Assembly (NCBI GenBank): GCA_050011775.1
Contig: JBEKIL010000004.1
Span: 124,001-188,000 of the forward strand
Direction of reading: 5' to 3'
DNA: 64,000 nt
From: CAVZMI01 sp050011775
Lineage (GTDB): Bacteria > Bacteroidota > Ignavibacteria > UBA10030 > CAVZMI01
Shown here: positions 52,252 to 61,841 of the stretch, in pieces
Layout of the letters: each line of letters starts with the position of its first letter
How positions within the stretch are numbered: the first letter of the stretch is position 1
The notes under the pieces: generated by a model
The model's database searches: none
The model's input: only the letters and a program-made list of their open reading frames with translations
Told to the model about the DNA's origin: nothing
Translations under genes and position numbers: made by a program

Positions 52252-53631
52252 TTATGATCGGCGGATTGTTCCTCCCTGTGGAAGTGCATTCGCCTTCCGT
52301 TTCGCCTCGCGGTCTTCTTTTGTTTCCTTTTCTACTTCGTTCTCTCCTATTTCCGATTCTTCTTCCTCGTCGGTTTCCCCCTCCTCTTCAACCTCCGCTT
52401 CTTCCAGTCCGACCTTCATCATTTCAAGGATTTCTTTCGCCCGTTCCTCACCAATACCGTCAATTGTTGTCAGTTTTTCCATCCCGGCTTCGATCACCTC
52501 ACGGGCGGTCGTCAATTCTTCGTCAATCAGACGTTCATAGATTGCCTCACCCAGCTCGGCACGAAATTGCTGGAGCTCAATATCGTACTCTTCTTCAGGC
52601 GCGCCTTCGTTCACAACGTCAATTTCGTATCCGGTAAGCTTCGATGCAAGACGGACATTCTGACCATTTTTCCCGATCGCGAGCGACGCCTGATCGTTTG
52701 CCACAAGAATCACTGCTTTCTTTTGCTCATTATCTATCGAGAGGTTTTTTAATTTTGCCGGTGCGAGAGCCCGGGTAATCATTACGACATGATCTTCGCT
52801 ATAGTTAATGACATCTATATTTTCGTTGTTCAATTCACGGACGATGGCGTGGATCCGGACTCCCTTCATGCCCACGCATGCGCCGACAGCATCTATTCGG
52901 TCGTCGTGCGATTCCACCGCCACTTTCGAGCGTTCACCCGCTTCCCGTGCTACAGCCTTGATCTCGATGATACCATCGTAGATTTCAGGAATTTCGATCT
53001 CAAACAGCTTGATGAGAAACTTCGGATCACTTCGCGATATAATCACGCGGGGATTTCCGGGACCTTTCTGTACTTCCTTGACCAGAGCCCGGAGCGTATC
53101 TCCTTTTTTGTACCGTTCTTTGAAAATCTGTTCCTCCTTGGGAAGAATCAATTCATTACGGTTATGGAGAACAAGAATCTCTTTTTTCCGAATTTGATAA
53201 ATTTCCCCAACGACGATTTCCCCCAGGGCGGCAGAATATTCATTATAGATCAATTCCTTTTCGACATCTTTGATCCGCTGGTTGAGTGTCTGCTTCGCCG
53301 TCACGACAAGCCTGCGTCCGAAGGATTCGAGATCAATGATCTCAACGTATTCGTCTCCGACATTTAGTTCTTCCCCAGATCCTTTTCGTGCCGTTTCAAC
53401 ATCGACCTGCATTACAGGATTTTCAACCACCTCGACAACTTCACGCTCAAGGTAAATTTCAATATCTCCCTTTTCCATATTGACTACGACTTCGAACTTG
53501 GCATCCTGTCCGTATTTTTTCCTCATCATCATTCCGAAGATGTCTTCGAGAATGCCGACAAGAATGTCCTTGTCGATCCCCTTATCCCGCGCCATCTGCG
53601 CGAATGAGTCGACGATTTGATAATTCATCAT
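52252..53631 (-). CDS. nusA: Transcription termination/antitermination factor NusA
   Basis: The protein has 459 residues. The second ATG (53,628) has better spacing from AGGAG than the first. N-terminal RNA-polymerase domain; S1 domain (FERYKKGDTLRALVKEVQKG); two KH domains (GACVGMKGVRIHAIVRELNNENIDVI and AIGKNGQNVRLASKLTGYEIDVV). After the KH part a helix-hairpin-helix (LTTIDGIGEERAKEIL) leads into an acidic tail (EEAEVEEEGETDEEEESE). It lacks the second acidic repeat of proteobacterial NusA. The order rimP-nusA-infB is the classical one. Confidence 0.97.
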   Translation of the reverse strand: MMNYQIVDSFAQMARDKGIDKDILVGILEDIFGMMMRKKYGQDAKFEVVVNMEKGDIEIYLEREVVEVVENPVMQVDVETARKGSGEELNVGDEYVEIIDLESFGRRLVVTAKQTLNQRIKDVEKELIYNEYSAALGEIVVGEIYQIRKKEILVLHNRNELILPKEEQIFKERYKKGDTLRALVKEVQKGPGNPRVIISRSDPKFLIKLFEIEIPEIYDGIIEIKAVAREAGERSKVAVESHDDRIDAVGACVGMKGVRIHAIVRELNNENIDVINYSEDHVVMITRALAPAKLKNLSIDNEQKKAVILVANDQASLAIGKNGQNVRLASKLTGYEIDVVNEGAPEEEYDIELQQFRAELGEAIYERLIDEELTTAREVIEAGMEKLTTIDGIGEERAKEILEMMKVGLEEAEVEEEGETDEEEESEIGENEVEKETKEDREAKRKANALPQGGTIRRS

Positions 53632-53674
53632 GTTCTCCTGCTATAAAAATTTTGTCCCCTATATCTGCCGCCCC

Positions 53675-54130
53675 CTATTTGAAGCGAGGTTCGACAGTTG
53701 CACGCAGAATTCCGGCTATCGGTATCTCGACGGCGGTTCCTTCTTCATTCTCCACCATAATCGAGTTCTCTTTCACCGTCACTAATTTTCCGACGACCGT
53801 CACCGCTGTGCCTTCCATGGTATATTTCACTTTTAGGGTTCGGCCGATATTTTTAGGATATTGGCGATACAATTTCAGCGGCCGGTCAAGACCGGGTGAC
53901 GAAACCTCGAGCCTATAACGTCCGTGAATGATCTCAGCAGCATCAAGCCGGGCAGCAAGATCACGACTGATCGAGGCACAGAGTTCTGTCGTGACGCCTG
54001 AATCTGAATCGACAAAAACTTCAACAACGCGTGTACCATGTTCACCACGGACAGTGCAGTCGACCAGGTAAGCCTTGTAGCCCTCGATAATCGCTTCAGC
54101 ATGATTGCATACCGTTTTCGCCAGATTCAT
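53675..54130 (-). CDS. rimP: Ribosome maturation factor RimP
   Basis: The protein has 151 residues. It helps 30S assembly. AAGGAA lies upstream of the ATG. Family features: DCTVRGEHGTRVVEVFVDSDSGVTTELCASISRDLAARLD and YRLEVSSPGLDRPLKLYRQYPKNIGRTLKV. It is the first gene of the rimP-nusA-infB-rbfA-truB-ribF-rpsO-pnp string; the terminator of atpDC lies 20 bases before it. Confidence 0.95.
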   Translation of the reverse strand: MNLAKTVCNHAEAIIEGYKAYLVDCTVRGEHGTRVVEVFVDSDSGVTTELCASISRDLAARLDAAEIIHGRYRLEVSSPGLDRPLKLYRQYPKNIGRTLKVKYTMEGTAVTVVGKLVTVKENSIMVENEEGTAVEIPIAGILRATVEPRFK

Positions 54131-54148
54131 GCAAATTCAATTCCTTCT

Positions 54149-54179
54149 AAAAAAAATAGCCCATTAAGGTGGGCTATTT
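54149..54179 (-). terminator. Rho-independent terminator of atpD-atpC
   Basis: AAATAGCCC (54,154-54,162), an 8-base loop and GGGCTATTT (54,171-54,179) form a perfect 9-bp hairpin. On the minus strand it is followed by eight T residues. It separates atpC from rimP, so rimP must have its own promoter in the remaining few bases or rely on read-through. Confidence 0.9.
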
Positions 54180-54223
54180 GAGGTTGTTGAATATAGTAAA
54201 TTCCTTCATAGAAAGCAAGGAAA

Positions 54224-54640
54224 TTAGTTTCTTCCCGCAATTCTTAAGCGATTCAGAGCTCTCTGAAGAGCCGCTTCAGCTCGAACAAGGTCGGTGTCAG
54301 GTTGCCGCACATGCAGCCGCTCTCTTGCCCGATTCTGCGCAGCTTCCGCGCGTTTTACATCGATTTCGGAAGCTTTTTCAGCCGTTTCAGCCAGTAGGAT
54401 TACCTTATTATTACGCACTTCCAAAAAACCGCCGGTTGTGGCATAGCGGTCCGTATTCCCATTTTTATCGGTCACTTTGATTTCACCTATGACCAGCGAA
54501 GAAAGTAACGGGGCGTGACCAACCAGCACCTGAAAACCACCGAGAGCTCCCGGCACCGACACACTTTCGACCTTATCGCTAAAGATGATCTTCAGCGGCG
54601 TAACAATATCAAGCAGAAACAGTTTCTCTTCCATAATCAT
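54224..54640 (-). CDS. atpC: ATP synthase F1 subunit epsilon
   Basis: The protein has 138 residues. It is the rotor-stalk subunit coupling F1 to Fo. N-terminal beta-sandwich: LFLLDIVTPLKIIFSDKVESVSVPGALGGFQVLVGHAPLLSSLVIGEI. The C-terminal helices (ASEIDVKRAEAAQNRARERL...DLVRAEAALQRALNRL) complete it. The first ATG overlaps the atpD stop as ATGA; an ATG two codons on (54,634) is also possible. Only atpD and atpC are in this place; the other ATP synthase genes are not in the window. Confidence 0.96.
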   Translation of the reverse strand: MIMEEKLFLLDIVTPLKIIFSDKVESVSVPGALGGFQVLVGHAPLLSSLVIGEIKVTDKNGNTDRYATTGGFLEVRNNKVILLAETAEKASEIDVKRAEAAQNRARERLHVRQPDTDLVRAEAALQRALNRLRIAGRN

Positions 54641-56046
54641 GCCGCCTGGATCTTCTTCGCCTGCCCAAACGCATCTTCAATCGTCCCAACCATGAAGAAG
54701 GCAGCTTCCGGGAGTTGGTCACATTCTCCAGCGATAATCATTTTGAAGCCCTTGATGGTATCTTCGATTTTTACGTATCGACCGGGAATTTGTGTGAATT
54801 GTTCCGCTACAAAAAACGGCTGCGACAGGAATCGTTCAATCCTGCGGGCACGAGCGACAGTAATTTTATCTTCATCCGATAACTCATCCATACCGAGAAT
54901 ATTAATAATGTCCTGAAGATCCTTATACCCCTGCAATATTTCTTTCACTCGCTTCGCAACCGCATAGTGTTCCTGACCCACAATCTCTGCATCAAGAATA
55001 CGCGAGGTCGAATCGAGTGGATCAACGGCCGGATAGATACCGAGTTCGACGATCCGGCGGCTTAGAACGGTCGTTGCGTCCAGGTGCGAGAATGCCGTAG
55101 CAGGAGCAGGATCAGTCAGATCGTCCGCTGGTACATAGATAGCCTGCACCGATGTGATCGAGCCTTTCTTGGTTGATGTGATTCGTTCCTGAAGCTCACC
55201 CATCTCTGTTGAAAGTGTCGGCTGATAACCGACAGCCGACGGCATTCGCCCTAGAAGCGCAGATACCTCGGACCCTGCTTGAACAAACCGGAAGATATTA
55301 TCGATAAACAGCAACACGTCTTTTTCTTCCTCGTCGCGGAAATATTCCGCGATGGTTAATGCCGTGAGTCCGACCCGTAAACGTGCTCCGGGAGGCTCGT
55401 TCATCTGACCAAAGACGAGAGCTGTCTTATCGAGCACTCCCGTTTCTTTCATCTCGAGCCAGAGGTCGTTCCCTTCACGAGTACGTTCTCCCACCCCGGC
55501 AAAAATCGAATAACCACCGTGCTGCTTTGCGATGTTGTGAATCAACTCCTGGATAATGACGGTCTTCCCTACGCCCGCACCGCCGAAGAGTCCGGTCTTT
55601 CCGCCTTTTGTGTACGGCTCAAGGAGATCGATGACTTTGATCCCGGTTTCGAACATCTCTTTTTGTGTACTTAGTTGACTGAATTCAGGGGCGTGTTTAT
55701 GAATCGGGCTCGTTTTTACTGTTTTAATTTCACCGAGCTCATCGATCCCTTTGCCGAGGACATTTATAAGGCGGCCAAGCACCTGAATACCGACCGGAAC
55801 GCTTATCGGCCCGCCGGTGTCGATGGCTTTCATGCCGCGGACGAGTCCATCCGTTGAATCCATCGCGACCGTCCTGACACGATCTTCTCCGAGATGCTGC
55901 TGCACTTCAACGACAAGATCTTCTTCCTTTCCCTCAATACTGGTCCGATGAATCTTTACCGCATTAAAAATCGACGGGAGGGTACCGCTTGAAAAATCGA
56001 TATCAATAACAGGTCCGATGACCTGCACAATAATGCCTTCGTTCAT
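54637..56046 (-). CDS. atpD: ATP synthase F1 subunit beta
   Basis: The protein has 469 residues from the ATG at 56,046, which has AAAGGC upstream and yields the usual MNEGIIVQVIGPVIDIDF start; an upstream extension to 56,124 is not supported. It is the catalytic subunit of F1. Walker A: GGAGVGKTVIIQELI. Others: VFAGVGERTREGNDLW (here IFAGVGERTREGND), the LLFIDNIFRFVQAGSEVSALLGRMPSAVGYQPTL block and the DELCRITE-equivalent DELSDEDK. It is coupled to atpC by a 4-base overlap. Confidence 0.97.
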   Translation of the reverse strand: MNEGIIVQVIGPVIDIDFSSGTLPSIFNAVKIHRTSIEGKEEDLVVEVQQHLGEDRVRTVAMDSTDGLVRGMKAIDTGGPISVPVGIQVLGRLINVLGKGIDELGEIKTVKTSPIHKHAPEFSQLSTQKEMFETGIKVIDLLEPYTKGGKTGLFGGAGVGKTVIIQELIHNIAKQHGGYSIFAGVGERTREGNDLWLEMKETGVLDKTALVFGQMNEPPGARLRVGLTALTIAEYFRDEEEKDVLLFIDNIFRFVQAGSEVSALLGRMPSAVGYQPTLSTEMGELQERITSTKKGSITSVQAIYVPADDLTDPAPATAFSHLDATTVLSRRIVELGIYPAVDPLDSTSRILDAEIVGQEHYAVAKRVKEILQGYKDLQDIINILGMDELSDEDKITVARARRIERFLSQPFFVAEQFTQIPGRYVKIEDTIKGFKMIIAGECDQLPEAAFFMVGTIEDAFGQAKKIQAA

Positions 56047-56133
56047 GCGCTGCCTTTCAATGACCGGAAATACTTTAAAGAAATGAATAAATGAAAATAT
56101 AACAAAACCTCGTTCTATAATCAATAAAAAGCA

Positions 56134-56835
56134 CTAAAAATTCGGAAGGTGTTTCTCCTTCGTATAATGACGGGCGATAATGGCAACAGCTTCTTTCGGA
56201 TTATCGGTAATATGGAAAAGATCGAGATTCTCGGGCGATATATTCCCGGCCGGCAGCACGGTCGTTTTAATCCAGTCGACCAATCCCTGCCAATAATTCT
56301 TGCCTAAAAGAATGACCGGAAATTTTGTCGTCTTATGCGTCTGGATCAGCGTTATCGATTCGAAAAATTCATCGAGCGTGCCGTACCCGCCGGGAAGGAC
56401 GATGAACCCCTGAGCATACTTTACGAACATCACTTTACGAACGAAAAAATGCCTGAACTTTATCAGCTTATCTTGATCAACGTAAGCATTGGCCTGCTGT
56501 TCAAACGGCAAATCAATATTGACGCCTATGGAATTCCCGCCTGCTTCTCTCGCCCCTTTATTCGCAGCTTCCATGATCCCGCCGCCGGCGCCGGTAATAA
56601 CGCCGTATCCGGCACGGACAAGCTCACGTGCGACTTCTTCGGCAAGCTTATACGCAGGCGTTCCGGGCTCTGTCCGAGCCGAGCCGAAAACCGAAACGGC
56701 CGGACCGATCCGCGACATGATCTCAAAGCCGTTGACCAGTTCAGCCATCACCTGAAATACTCGCCAGAGATCCTGCTGAGCACTTTCAAGCCACGCAGTA
56801 CGATCCCACAATGTTGGTTGATCCGATGAGTTCAT
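56134..56835 (-). CDS. LOG-family Rossmann-fold protein (TIGR00730-type)
   Basis: The protein has 233 residues, with TAGGGAAAT upstream. Motifs: VSVFGSARTEPGTPAYKLAEEVARELV, VITGAGGGIMEAANKGAREAGG and the LPGGYGTLDEFFE loop. This PGGxGTxxE motif defines LOG (lysine-decarboxylase-annotated) proteins, which in characterised cases are cytokinin-riboside 5'-monophosphate phosphoribohydrolases, i.e. nucleotide hydrolases. The older name 'lysine decarboxylase' is wrong. It starts about 75 bases downstream of trpG and lies 87 bases before atpD. Confidence 0.92.
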   Translation of the reverse strand: MNSSDQPTLWDRTAWLESAQQDLWRVFQVMAELVNGFEIMSRIGPAVSVFGSARTEPGTPAYKLAEEVARELVRAGYGVITGAGGGIMEAANKGAREAGGNSIGVNIDLPFEQQANAYVDQDKLIKFRHFFVRKVMFVKYAQGFIVLPGGYGTLDEFFESITLIQTHKTTKFPVILLGKNYWQGLVDWIKTTVLPAGNISPENLDLFHITDNPKEAVAIIARHYTKEKHLPNF

Positions 56836-56909
56836 AATTTCCCTACCAAGATTCCGTCCTTACGGGACTCAGTTATAAAACCTTTATCCTTTTTCATTTA
56901 TACTTCTCA

Positions 56910-57479
56910 TTAATATTTCCCTTCAAGAAAATTCCTCAAAATAACGATCCCATTGTCGGTTGCAATTGATTCCGGGTGAAATTGGACACCAATTGTCGGA
57001 GTTTCACGATGACGGACGCCCATGATTGTTCCATCATCAACCCATGCGGTGACCAGGAGATCTTTCGGCAGCGTTGCCCGATCGATCACTAGCGAATGAT
57101 ACCGCGTGGCGGAAAATGGATTCGGCAGACCATCAAATAATTTCCATCCGTCGTGGTAAATCAAAGATGTTTTCCCGTGCACTATTTGCTTAGCCCTTAT
57201 AATATCACCGCCGAATGCCTCGCCAATCGATTGATGTCCGAGACATACTCCGAGAATGGGAATTTCCCGATAAAATCTTTTTACAAGGGAAACGGAGATG
57301 CCCGCTTCCTTCGGAGTGCACGGTCCCGGAGAGATAATGATCGCCTGTGGTTTTTGTCGAGCGATGTCGTCGAGTGTCATTGCATCATTGCGTGCAACGT
57401 TCACTTCAACCCCCACCATGCCGAGATATTGTACGAGGTTATACGTAAACGAATCGTAGTTATCGATTACCAGCACCAT
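56910..57479 (-). CDS. trpG: Anthranilate/aminodeoxychorismate synthase glutamine amidotransferase
   Basis: The protein has 189 residues from the ATG at 57,479, with GGGAG upstream; a longer frame overlaps trpE and is not supported. It is a class I glutamine amidotransferase giving ammonia to TrpE. Motifs: VLVIDNYDSFTYNLVQYLG, the oxyanion region IISPGPCTPKEAGISV, the catalytic Cys in LGVCLGHQSIGEAFGG and the His/Glu dyad in GVQFHPESI. It begins 5 bases after trpE. It may serve folate synthesis (PabA) as well. Confidence 0.95.
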   Translation of the reverse strand: MVLVIDNYDSFTYNLVQYLGMVGVEVNVARNDAMTLDDIARQKPQAIIISPGPCTPKEAGISVSLVKRFYREIPILGVCLGHQSIGEAFGGDIIRAKQIVHGKTSLIYHDGWKLFDGLPNPFSATRYHSLVIDRATLPKDLLVTAWVDDGTIMGVRHRETPTIGVQFHPESIATDNGIVILRNFLEGKY

Positions 57480-57483
57480 GATG

Positions 57484-59004
57484 TTATGCTCCCTCTCTTG
57501 ACCGTTGGGAATATTGTGGCAACATTTGAAAAGACTGCACCAGGGCTCCCATTTTATCGAGTGATTCCTGGTATTCGCTGGCCGGTTCCGAATCATAGAC
57601 GATTCCTGCACCCGCCTGCAAACGGGCAACGCCGTCTCTCATGACTATCGTTCGGATCGCAATACATGAATCAAGGTTCCCTGCAAAATCGATATAGCCG
57701 ATTGCGCCGCCGTAGACGCCGCGTTTGGCTTTTTCAAGCTCGGCGATTATCTCCATGGCGCGGATTTTGGGAGCGCCGGAAAGCGTACCTGCGGGAAAAC
57801 ATGAATACAGTGCATCTATTGCACTCATGTCCGCACGAAGTTTCCCCCGAACGTTCGAGACAATGTGCATGACGTGAGAATACCGTTCGATCGCCATAAA
57901 TTCGGTCACGGCGACGCTTCCGTAGTCACAGATTCTGCCGAGATCATTCCGTCCGAGATCCACGAGCATGAGATGCTCCGCCCGCTCTTTTTCATTCGCC
58001 AGAAGCGCAACTTCAAGTTTCGCATCCTCTTCCGATGTCCGTCCGCGCCGCGTTGTTCCGGCGATCGGCCGTGTCTCGACGATACCGTTGTCGACACGAA
58101 CTAGCAATTCCGGAGACGAACCGATAATTTCCGTATCTCCAATCCTCAAGAAATATGCATAGGGGGAAGGATTCACAACCCGCAGCATACGGTATACGTC
58201 GAATGCATCTGCCTGAATTTTCTGGGTCAGTCGTTGTGAAAGCACAACCTGAAAAATGTCTCCCGCCCGGATATACTCTTTACACCGTTCGACGCTGCCG
58301 AGATACTCTTTTTCGCTCATGCTCCATTGCTGTAACTCATCGAAACGGGCAGTGGTGAAATGCGGCGTCACCTGCCGCTGGAGAATCGATTTTATTCGTG
58401 TGATTTCTGCAACGACTTTTCGGTATTCCGTCCGTATCTCATCTTCGGGTAACTTGTGAGTGCTGATGTAGCCATTCGATACAATGAAAATTTTTCGCTG
58501 GACATTATCGAATACAAGAATCGTATCATAAAACATCAACACGCCGTCATCATAGGGTAGTTCGGGCGTATTCGGGAGATCGAGATTCTCTACAAGTTGA
58601 ACCGTCTCATAGCCAAGGTATCCGACGGCACCGCCGCTGAAACGGGGTAGACCCGGAACCGGAACAGCCTTGAGATGATGGAAAATTGTTTTCAATGCGT
58701 CGAGCGGATGGACAATATCTTTCACCAATGCCGGAAGAACGGTAACATCGCTGTGCAGCGGTTCGATTGAAAATTTTTTACCGTTGATTCGAAAAATCAT
58801 GAATGGATTAAATCCGAGAAACGAGTAGCGTGCAAGTCGTTCTCCACCATCGATACTCTCGAGCAGGAATGAGTACGGACTTTCACGCCCGATCTTCAAA
58901 TAGACCGAAACGGGAGTCTCGGTATCTGCAAGCAACTCGTCGACGATCGGAACGACATTCCCCTGTATCGCAAGTTTCTTAAAATCTTCGAACGATGTAA
59001 TCAT
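57484..59004 (-). CDS. trpE: Anthranilate synthase component I
   Basis: The protein has 506 residues, with AGGGAAA upstream. It makes anthranilate from chorismate and ammonia for tryptophan synthesis. N-terminal LLESIDGGERLARYSFLGFNPF (the feedback-Trp site region of TrpE, LLES). Chorismate-binding core: GDIFQVVLSQRL, YAYFLRIGDTEIIGSSPELLVRV, RPIAGTTRRGRT, LVDLGRNDLGRICDYGSV, FPAGTLSGAPKIRAMEIIAELE and RGVYGGAIGYID. The usual partner genes trpD, trpC, trpF, trpB and trpA do not follow in the window. Confidence 0.96.
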   Translation of the reverse strand: MITSFEDFKKLAIQGNVVPIVDELLADTETPVSVYLKIGRESPYSFLLESIDGGERLARYSFLGFNPFMIFRINGKKFSIEPLHSDVTVLPALVKDIVHPLDALKTIFHHLKAVPVPGLPRFSGGAVGYLGYETVQLVENLDLPNTPELPYDDGVLMFYDTILVFDNVQRKIFIVSNGYISTHKLPEDEIRTEYRKVVAEITRIKSILQRQVTPHFTTARFDELQQWSMSEKEYLGSVERCKEYIRAGDIFQVVLSQRLTQKIQADAFDVYRMLRVVNPSPYAYFLRIGDTEIIGSSPELLVRVDNGIVETRPIAGTTRRGRTSEEDAKLEVALLANEKERAEHLMLVDLGRNDLGRICDYGSVAVTEFMAIERYSHVMHIVSNVRGKLRADMSAIDALYSCFPAGTLSGAPKIRAMEIIAELEKAKRGVYGGAIGYIDFAGNLDSCIAIRTIVMRDGVARLQAGAGIVYDSEPASEYQESLDKMGALVQSFQMLPQYSQRSREGA

Positions 59005-59100
59005 TGACTTTTCCCTGTCACCGCATCAAGTAAGTGTACATTCATTGATTTTATAATACCTTACCCCTTTATTTGCAGATATAATACAGTAGTCTGGGCA

Positions 59101-60126
59101 TTAGCTAAAGAGCATGTGGAAGACAGCGACTGCCTGGCGTATTTCGTCCATAGAGACATCCAGATGGGTAACAGCCCGTATTTTTCCGGGGCTACCGGCA
59201 CCCAGCAGCACCCCTTCGCTCCGCAATTTTTCCAGAACAACCGCCGGTGTAAGTCCGTCGCGTTTGATATCTACAATCACGATATTTGTCTGTACCGTTT
59301 CCATTTCGATTATAAAGCCCGCGATCGTACCGACTTCAGCAGCAAAGTATCGTGCTTTCTCGTGGTCTTCTGCAAGCCGCTCTCTATTATGTTCCAGTGC
59401 ATAGAGAGCACCGGCGGCAATTATTCCAGCCTGACGCATTCCTCCACCGAAGATTTTCCGGTATCGATGGACTCTTCCAATAAATTCTTCGGACCCGGCG
59501 ACCGCCGAGCCGACCGGAGCCCCGAGTCCCTTCGAGAAACACACCGAAATCGAATCACAGTACTGTGCATATTCCTGCGGAGATATCCCGGTCGCGATAC
59601 ATGCATTCCACAGGCGGGCACCATCGATGTGAAGAAGAAGTCCTTCGCTCTTTACAAGGTCGTGAATCCGACGAATTTCCTCGATCGGATAGATTGTTCC
59701 ACCGGCGCGATTATGAGTATTTTCTATACACACCAATCGAGTCGGCGGCATATAATACTCTTTGGATCGGATTGCCCGCTCGATCTGGTCGGCGGTCATG
59801 ATGCCGTGACGACCCGTGATTGTCATAAGCTGAACGTTCGAAATCATGGCGGGAGCAGCAGTCTCATAATTGAAAATATGCGACTCCTGTTCGACAATGA
59901 TTTCATCTCCCGGTTGAGTGTGAGCTTTAATCGAGAGTTGATTCCCCATACAACCCGATGTGACATAGATCGCTTTTTCTTTCCCCAATAACCTGGCGAC
60001 CTTTTCTTGTAATTCATTGATTGTGGGATCTTCACCGTAGACATCATCTCCTACGGGAGCCCGGGCCATTATCTGACGCATCGCCGGCGAAGGCCGTGTG
60101 ACGGTATCGCTTCGAAGATCGATCAT
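59101..60126 (-). CDS. ltaE: Low-specificity L-threonine aldolase
   Basis: The protein has 341 residues from the ATG at 60,126, where the family start MIDLRSDTVTRPSPAM lies; in-frame ATGs at 60,138 and 60,150 have no better ribosome-binding site. It is a PLP enzyme splitting threonine or allo-threonine to glycine and acetaldehyde. Motifs: GDDVYGEDPTINELQEKVARLLGKE, VTSGCMGNQLS, ENTHNRAGGTIYP, LHIDGARLWNA and the PLP lysine in SVCFSKGLGAPVGS. It lies between lnt and trpE without overlap. Confidence 0.94.
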   Translation of the reverse strand: MIDLRSDTVTRPSPAMRQIMARAPVGDDVYGEDPTINELQEKVARLLGKEKAIYVTSGCMGNQLSIKAHTQPGDEIIVEQESHIFNYETAAPAMISNVQLMTITGRHGIMTADQIERAIRSKEYYMPPTRLVCIENTHNRAGGTIYPIEEIRRIHDLVKSEGLLLHIDGARLWNACIATGISPQEYAQYCDSISVCFSKGLGAPVGSAVAGSEEFIGRVHRYRKIFGGGMRQAGIIAAGALYALEHNRERLAEDHEKARYFAAEVGTIAGFIIEMETVQTNIVIVDIKRDGLTPAVVLEKLRSEGVLLGAGSPGKIRAVTHLDVSMDEIRQAVAVFHMLFS

Positions 60127-60167
60127 AAATTTTCTCATGTAAAATTGCATTCAATACAACGAACATT

Positions 60168-61841
60168 TCACTTTTTTCCCTTACGTATGAAAATCCATCC
60201 AGCAGCAACAACGGTAAGGCCAAGGCTCAATCCAAACGCCGGAATCGCAATATAGTCTCCCCATCGTGCATATAATGTCTTTTCCTGATTGAATCCGATA
60301 GACTGAAGCCGGATGGCCTGTGTATCATATTCTGTAGATTGATACATTCTTCCATACGGATCTACGAACGTGCTTATCCCACCGTTGGCACAGCGTACGA
60401 TCCATCGACGGTTTTCAATTGCACGCAGCCGTGCGTAGTCGGCGTGTTGGAGAAAACCCGACGTCCTCCCCCACCAGCTATCGTTAGTGATAATGACGAG
60501 AAACTCGGCGCCTGAATTCACAAATTCACGGACGAAGCCCGGATAGATCGACTCATAGCAAATAAGCGTTGAGAATTTTATATCCCCGGTAGAATCCGGC
60601 AGCCGGAATATCGTCATTTCTTTCCCGACACCCCAACCACTTAATCCGACACCCCACTCCAGCACATTCAGGAAGACAAACGTATCGGCATAGGGAACAC
60701 GTTCGCCAAACGGAACCAGAAGCATCTTATGATATCGCTGCACCTGACGATTACCCGGAAGGAAAAGAACGGCCGAATTATACGTATCATACCACTCACG
60801 TGTGACCGTTGTCCGCTTGCTGCTTGGATTCGCTTTTATGGAATCCGGATAGAATACAACATCAGGAAAACCAGTCAGCAGCGCGATATGGAGCGAATCG
60901 ATTTGTTCTTCGATCATACTCCGATGAAACTGATACCGTGGAAGAAGGATAAAATACGGTAGTGCAGTCTCGGGCCATACTACAAATTTCGCTCCACGTC
61001 TAACAAGCGAGTCGGTGAGGTCCTGATAAAGCCGAAGCTGCTGTAATTTCTCGCCACCGCTCCATTTTCCCCACGGGTCAATGTTGGGTTGGACGATCCC
61101 TACAGTGAGTGATTCTGCCGAATGTATCGTCTCGACCGGATGGGTACGCAGAACAATTTCGCCATGAATCTTCGGTAAAAGAACGAGTACAATTCCGGCA
61201 AGCGTCGTTAATATCGTGCGGTGCGATGCGATCGTCCACCGGCCTGTTGAAAGATTTCTCCATACCACATAGAGAAGTACATTGACAATGAGTATGAGCA
61301 GCGAGGCGCCGTAGATTCCCGTCCACGATATGAACTGCACACGTGCCGGATCCGATGCCTGCGAATTACCGAGCGTAATCCAGGGAAATGCAATATCGCC
61401 GAGCGAATGCCAGTACTCGAATCCGATCCAGAATATTGGAAATGTAACAAGCATCCATCGTTCCCCCCATGATTTTCGTACAAGGAGCGCCGCCGCAATT
61501 GGTAGAAAAAAGAAAAAAGGATGCCCGATCATCAATCCTGCACCGGCCAGCATCAGATAGGGATCGCGGCCGTGCGTAAATCCTCCAACCCAATATAAAG
61601 ATATCGCATTGAATACAAACAGCATCACGTAGGAATACCTGAGCGGACGCATGACGCCTTCCAGACGGGATATCATAATAAAAAAGGGAATGAATCCGAT
61701 ATAGGCAAACATTGCCGTCGGTAAGGGGGGGAATGAAAGACCGAGCAGGATTCCAGAAAACAGAGCCAGCGTGAGGTTCATACGTCGGGAGCCGGTACCG
61801 ATCCGAATTGGGTGCGATGATATTCCTGATAGTTTGTTCAC
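60168..61841 (-). CDS. lnt: Apolipoprotein N-acyltransferase
   Basis: The protein has 557 residues and starts at GTG (61,841), overlapping the PAP2 stop as GTGA. It acylates the N-terminal Cys of lipoproteins in the inner membrane. Six or so transmembrane segments occupy residues about 20-220. The nitrilase-like periplasmic domain shows the catalytic Glu in FVVWPETALPYF, Lys in HKMLLVPFGERVPY and Cys in LICYESIYPGFV, then ITNDSWWGRTSG, YARLRAIENRRWIVRCANGG and DPYGR. The several lipoproteins of this window are its likely substrates. Confidence 0.95.
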   Translation of the reverse strand: MNKLSGISSHPIRIGTGSRRMNLTLALFSGILLGLSFPPLPTAMFAYIGFIPFFIMISRLEGVMRPLRYSYVMLFVFNAISLYWVGGFTHGRDPYLMLAGAGLMIGHPFFFFLPIAAALLVRKSWGERWMLVTFPIFWIGFEYWHSLGDIAFPWITLGNSQASDPARVQFISWTGIYGASLLILIVNVLLYVVWRNLSTGRWTIASHRTILTTLAGIVLVLLPKIHGEIVLRTHPVETIHSAESLTVGIVQPNIDPWGKWSGGEKLQQLRLYQDLTDSLVRRGAKFVVWPETALPYFILLPRYQFHRSMIEEQIDSLHIALLTGFPDVVFYPDSIKANPSSKRTTVTREWYDTYNSAVLFLPGNRQVQRYHKMLLVPFGERVPYADTFVFLNVLEWGVGLSGWGVGKEMTIFRLPDSTGDIKFSTLICYESIYPGFVREFVNSGAEFLVIITNDSWWGRTSGFLQHADYARLRAIENRRWIVRCANGGISTFVDPYGRMYQSTEYDTQAIRLQSIGFNQEKTLYARWGDYIAIPAFGLSLGLTVVAAGWIFIRKGKK

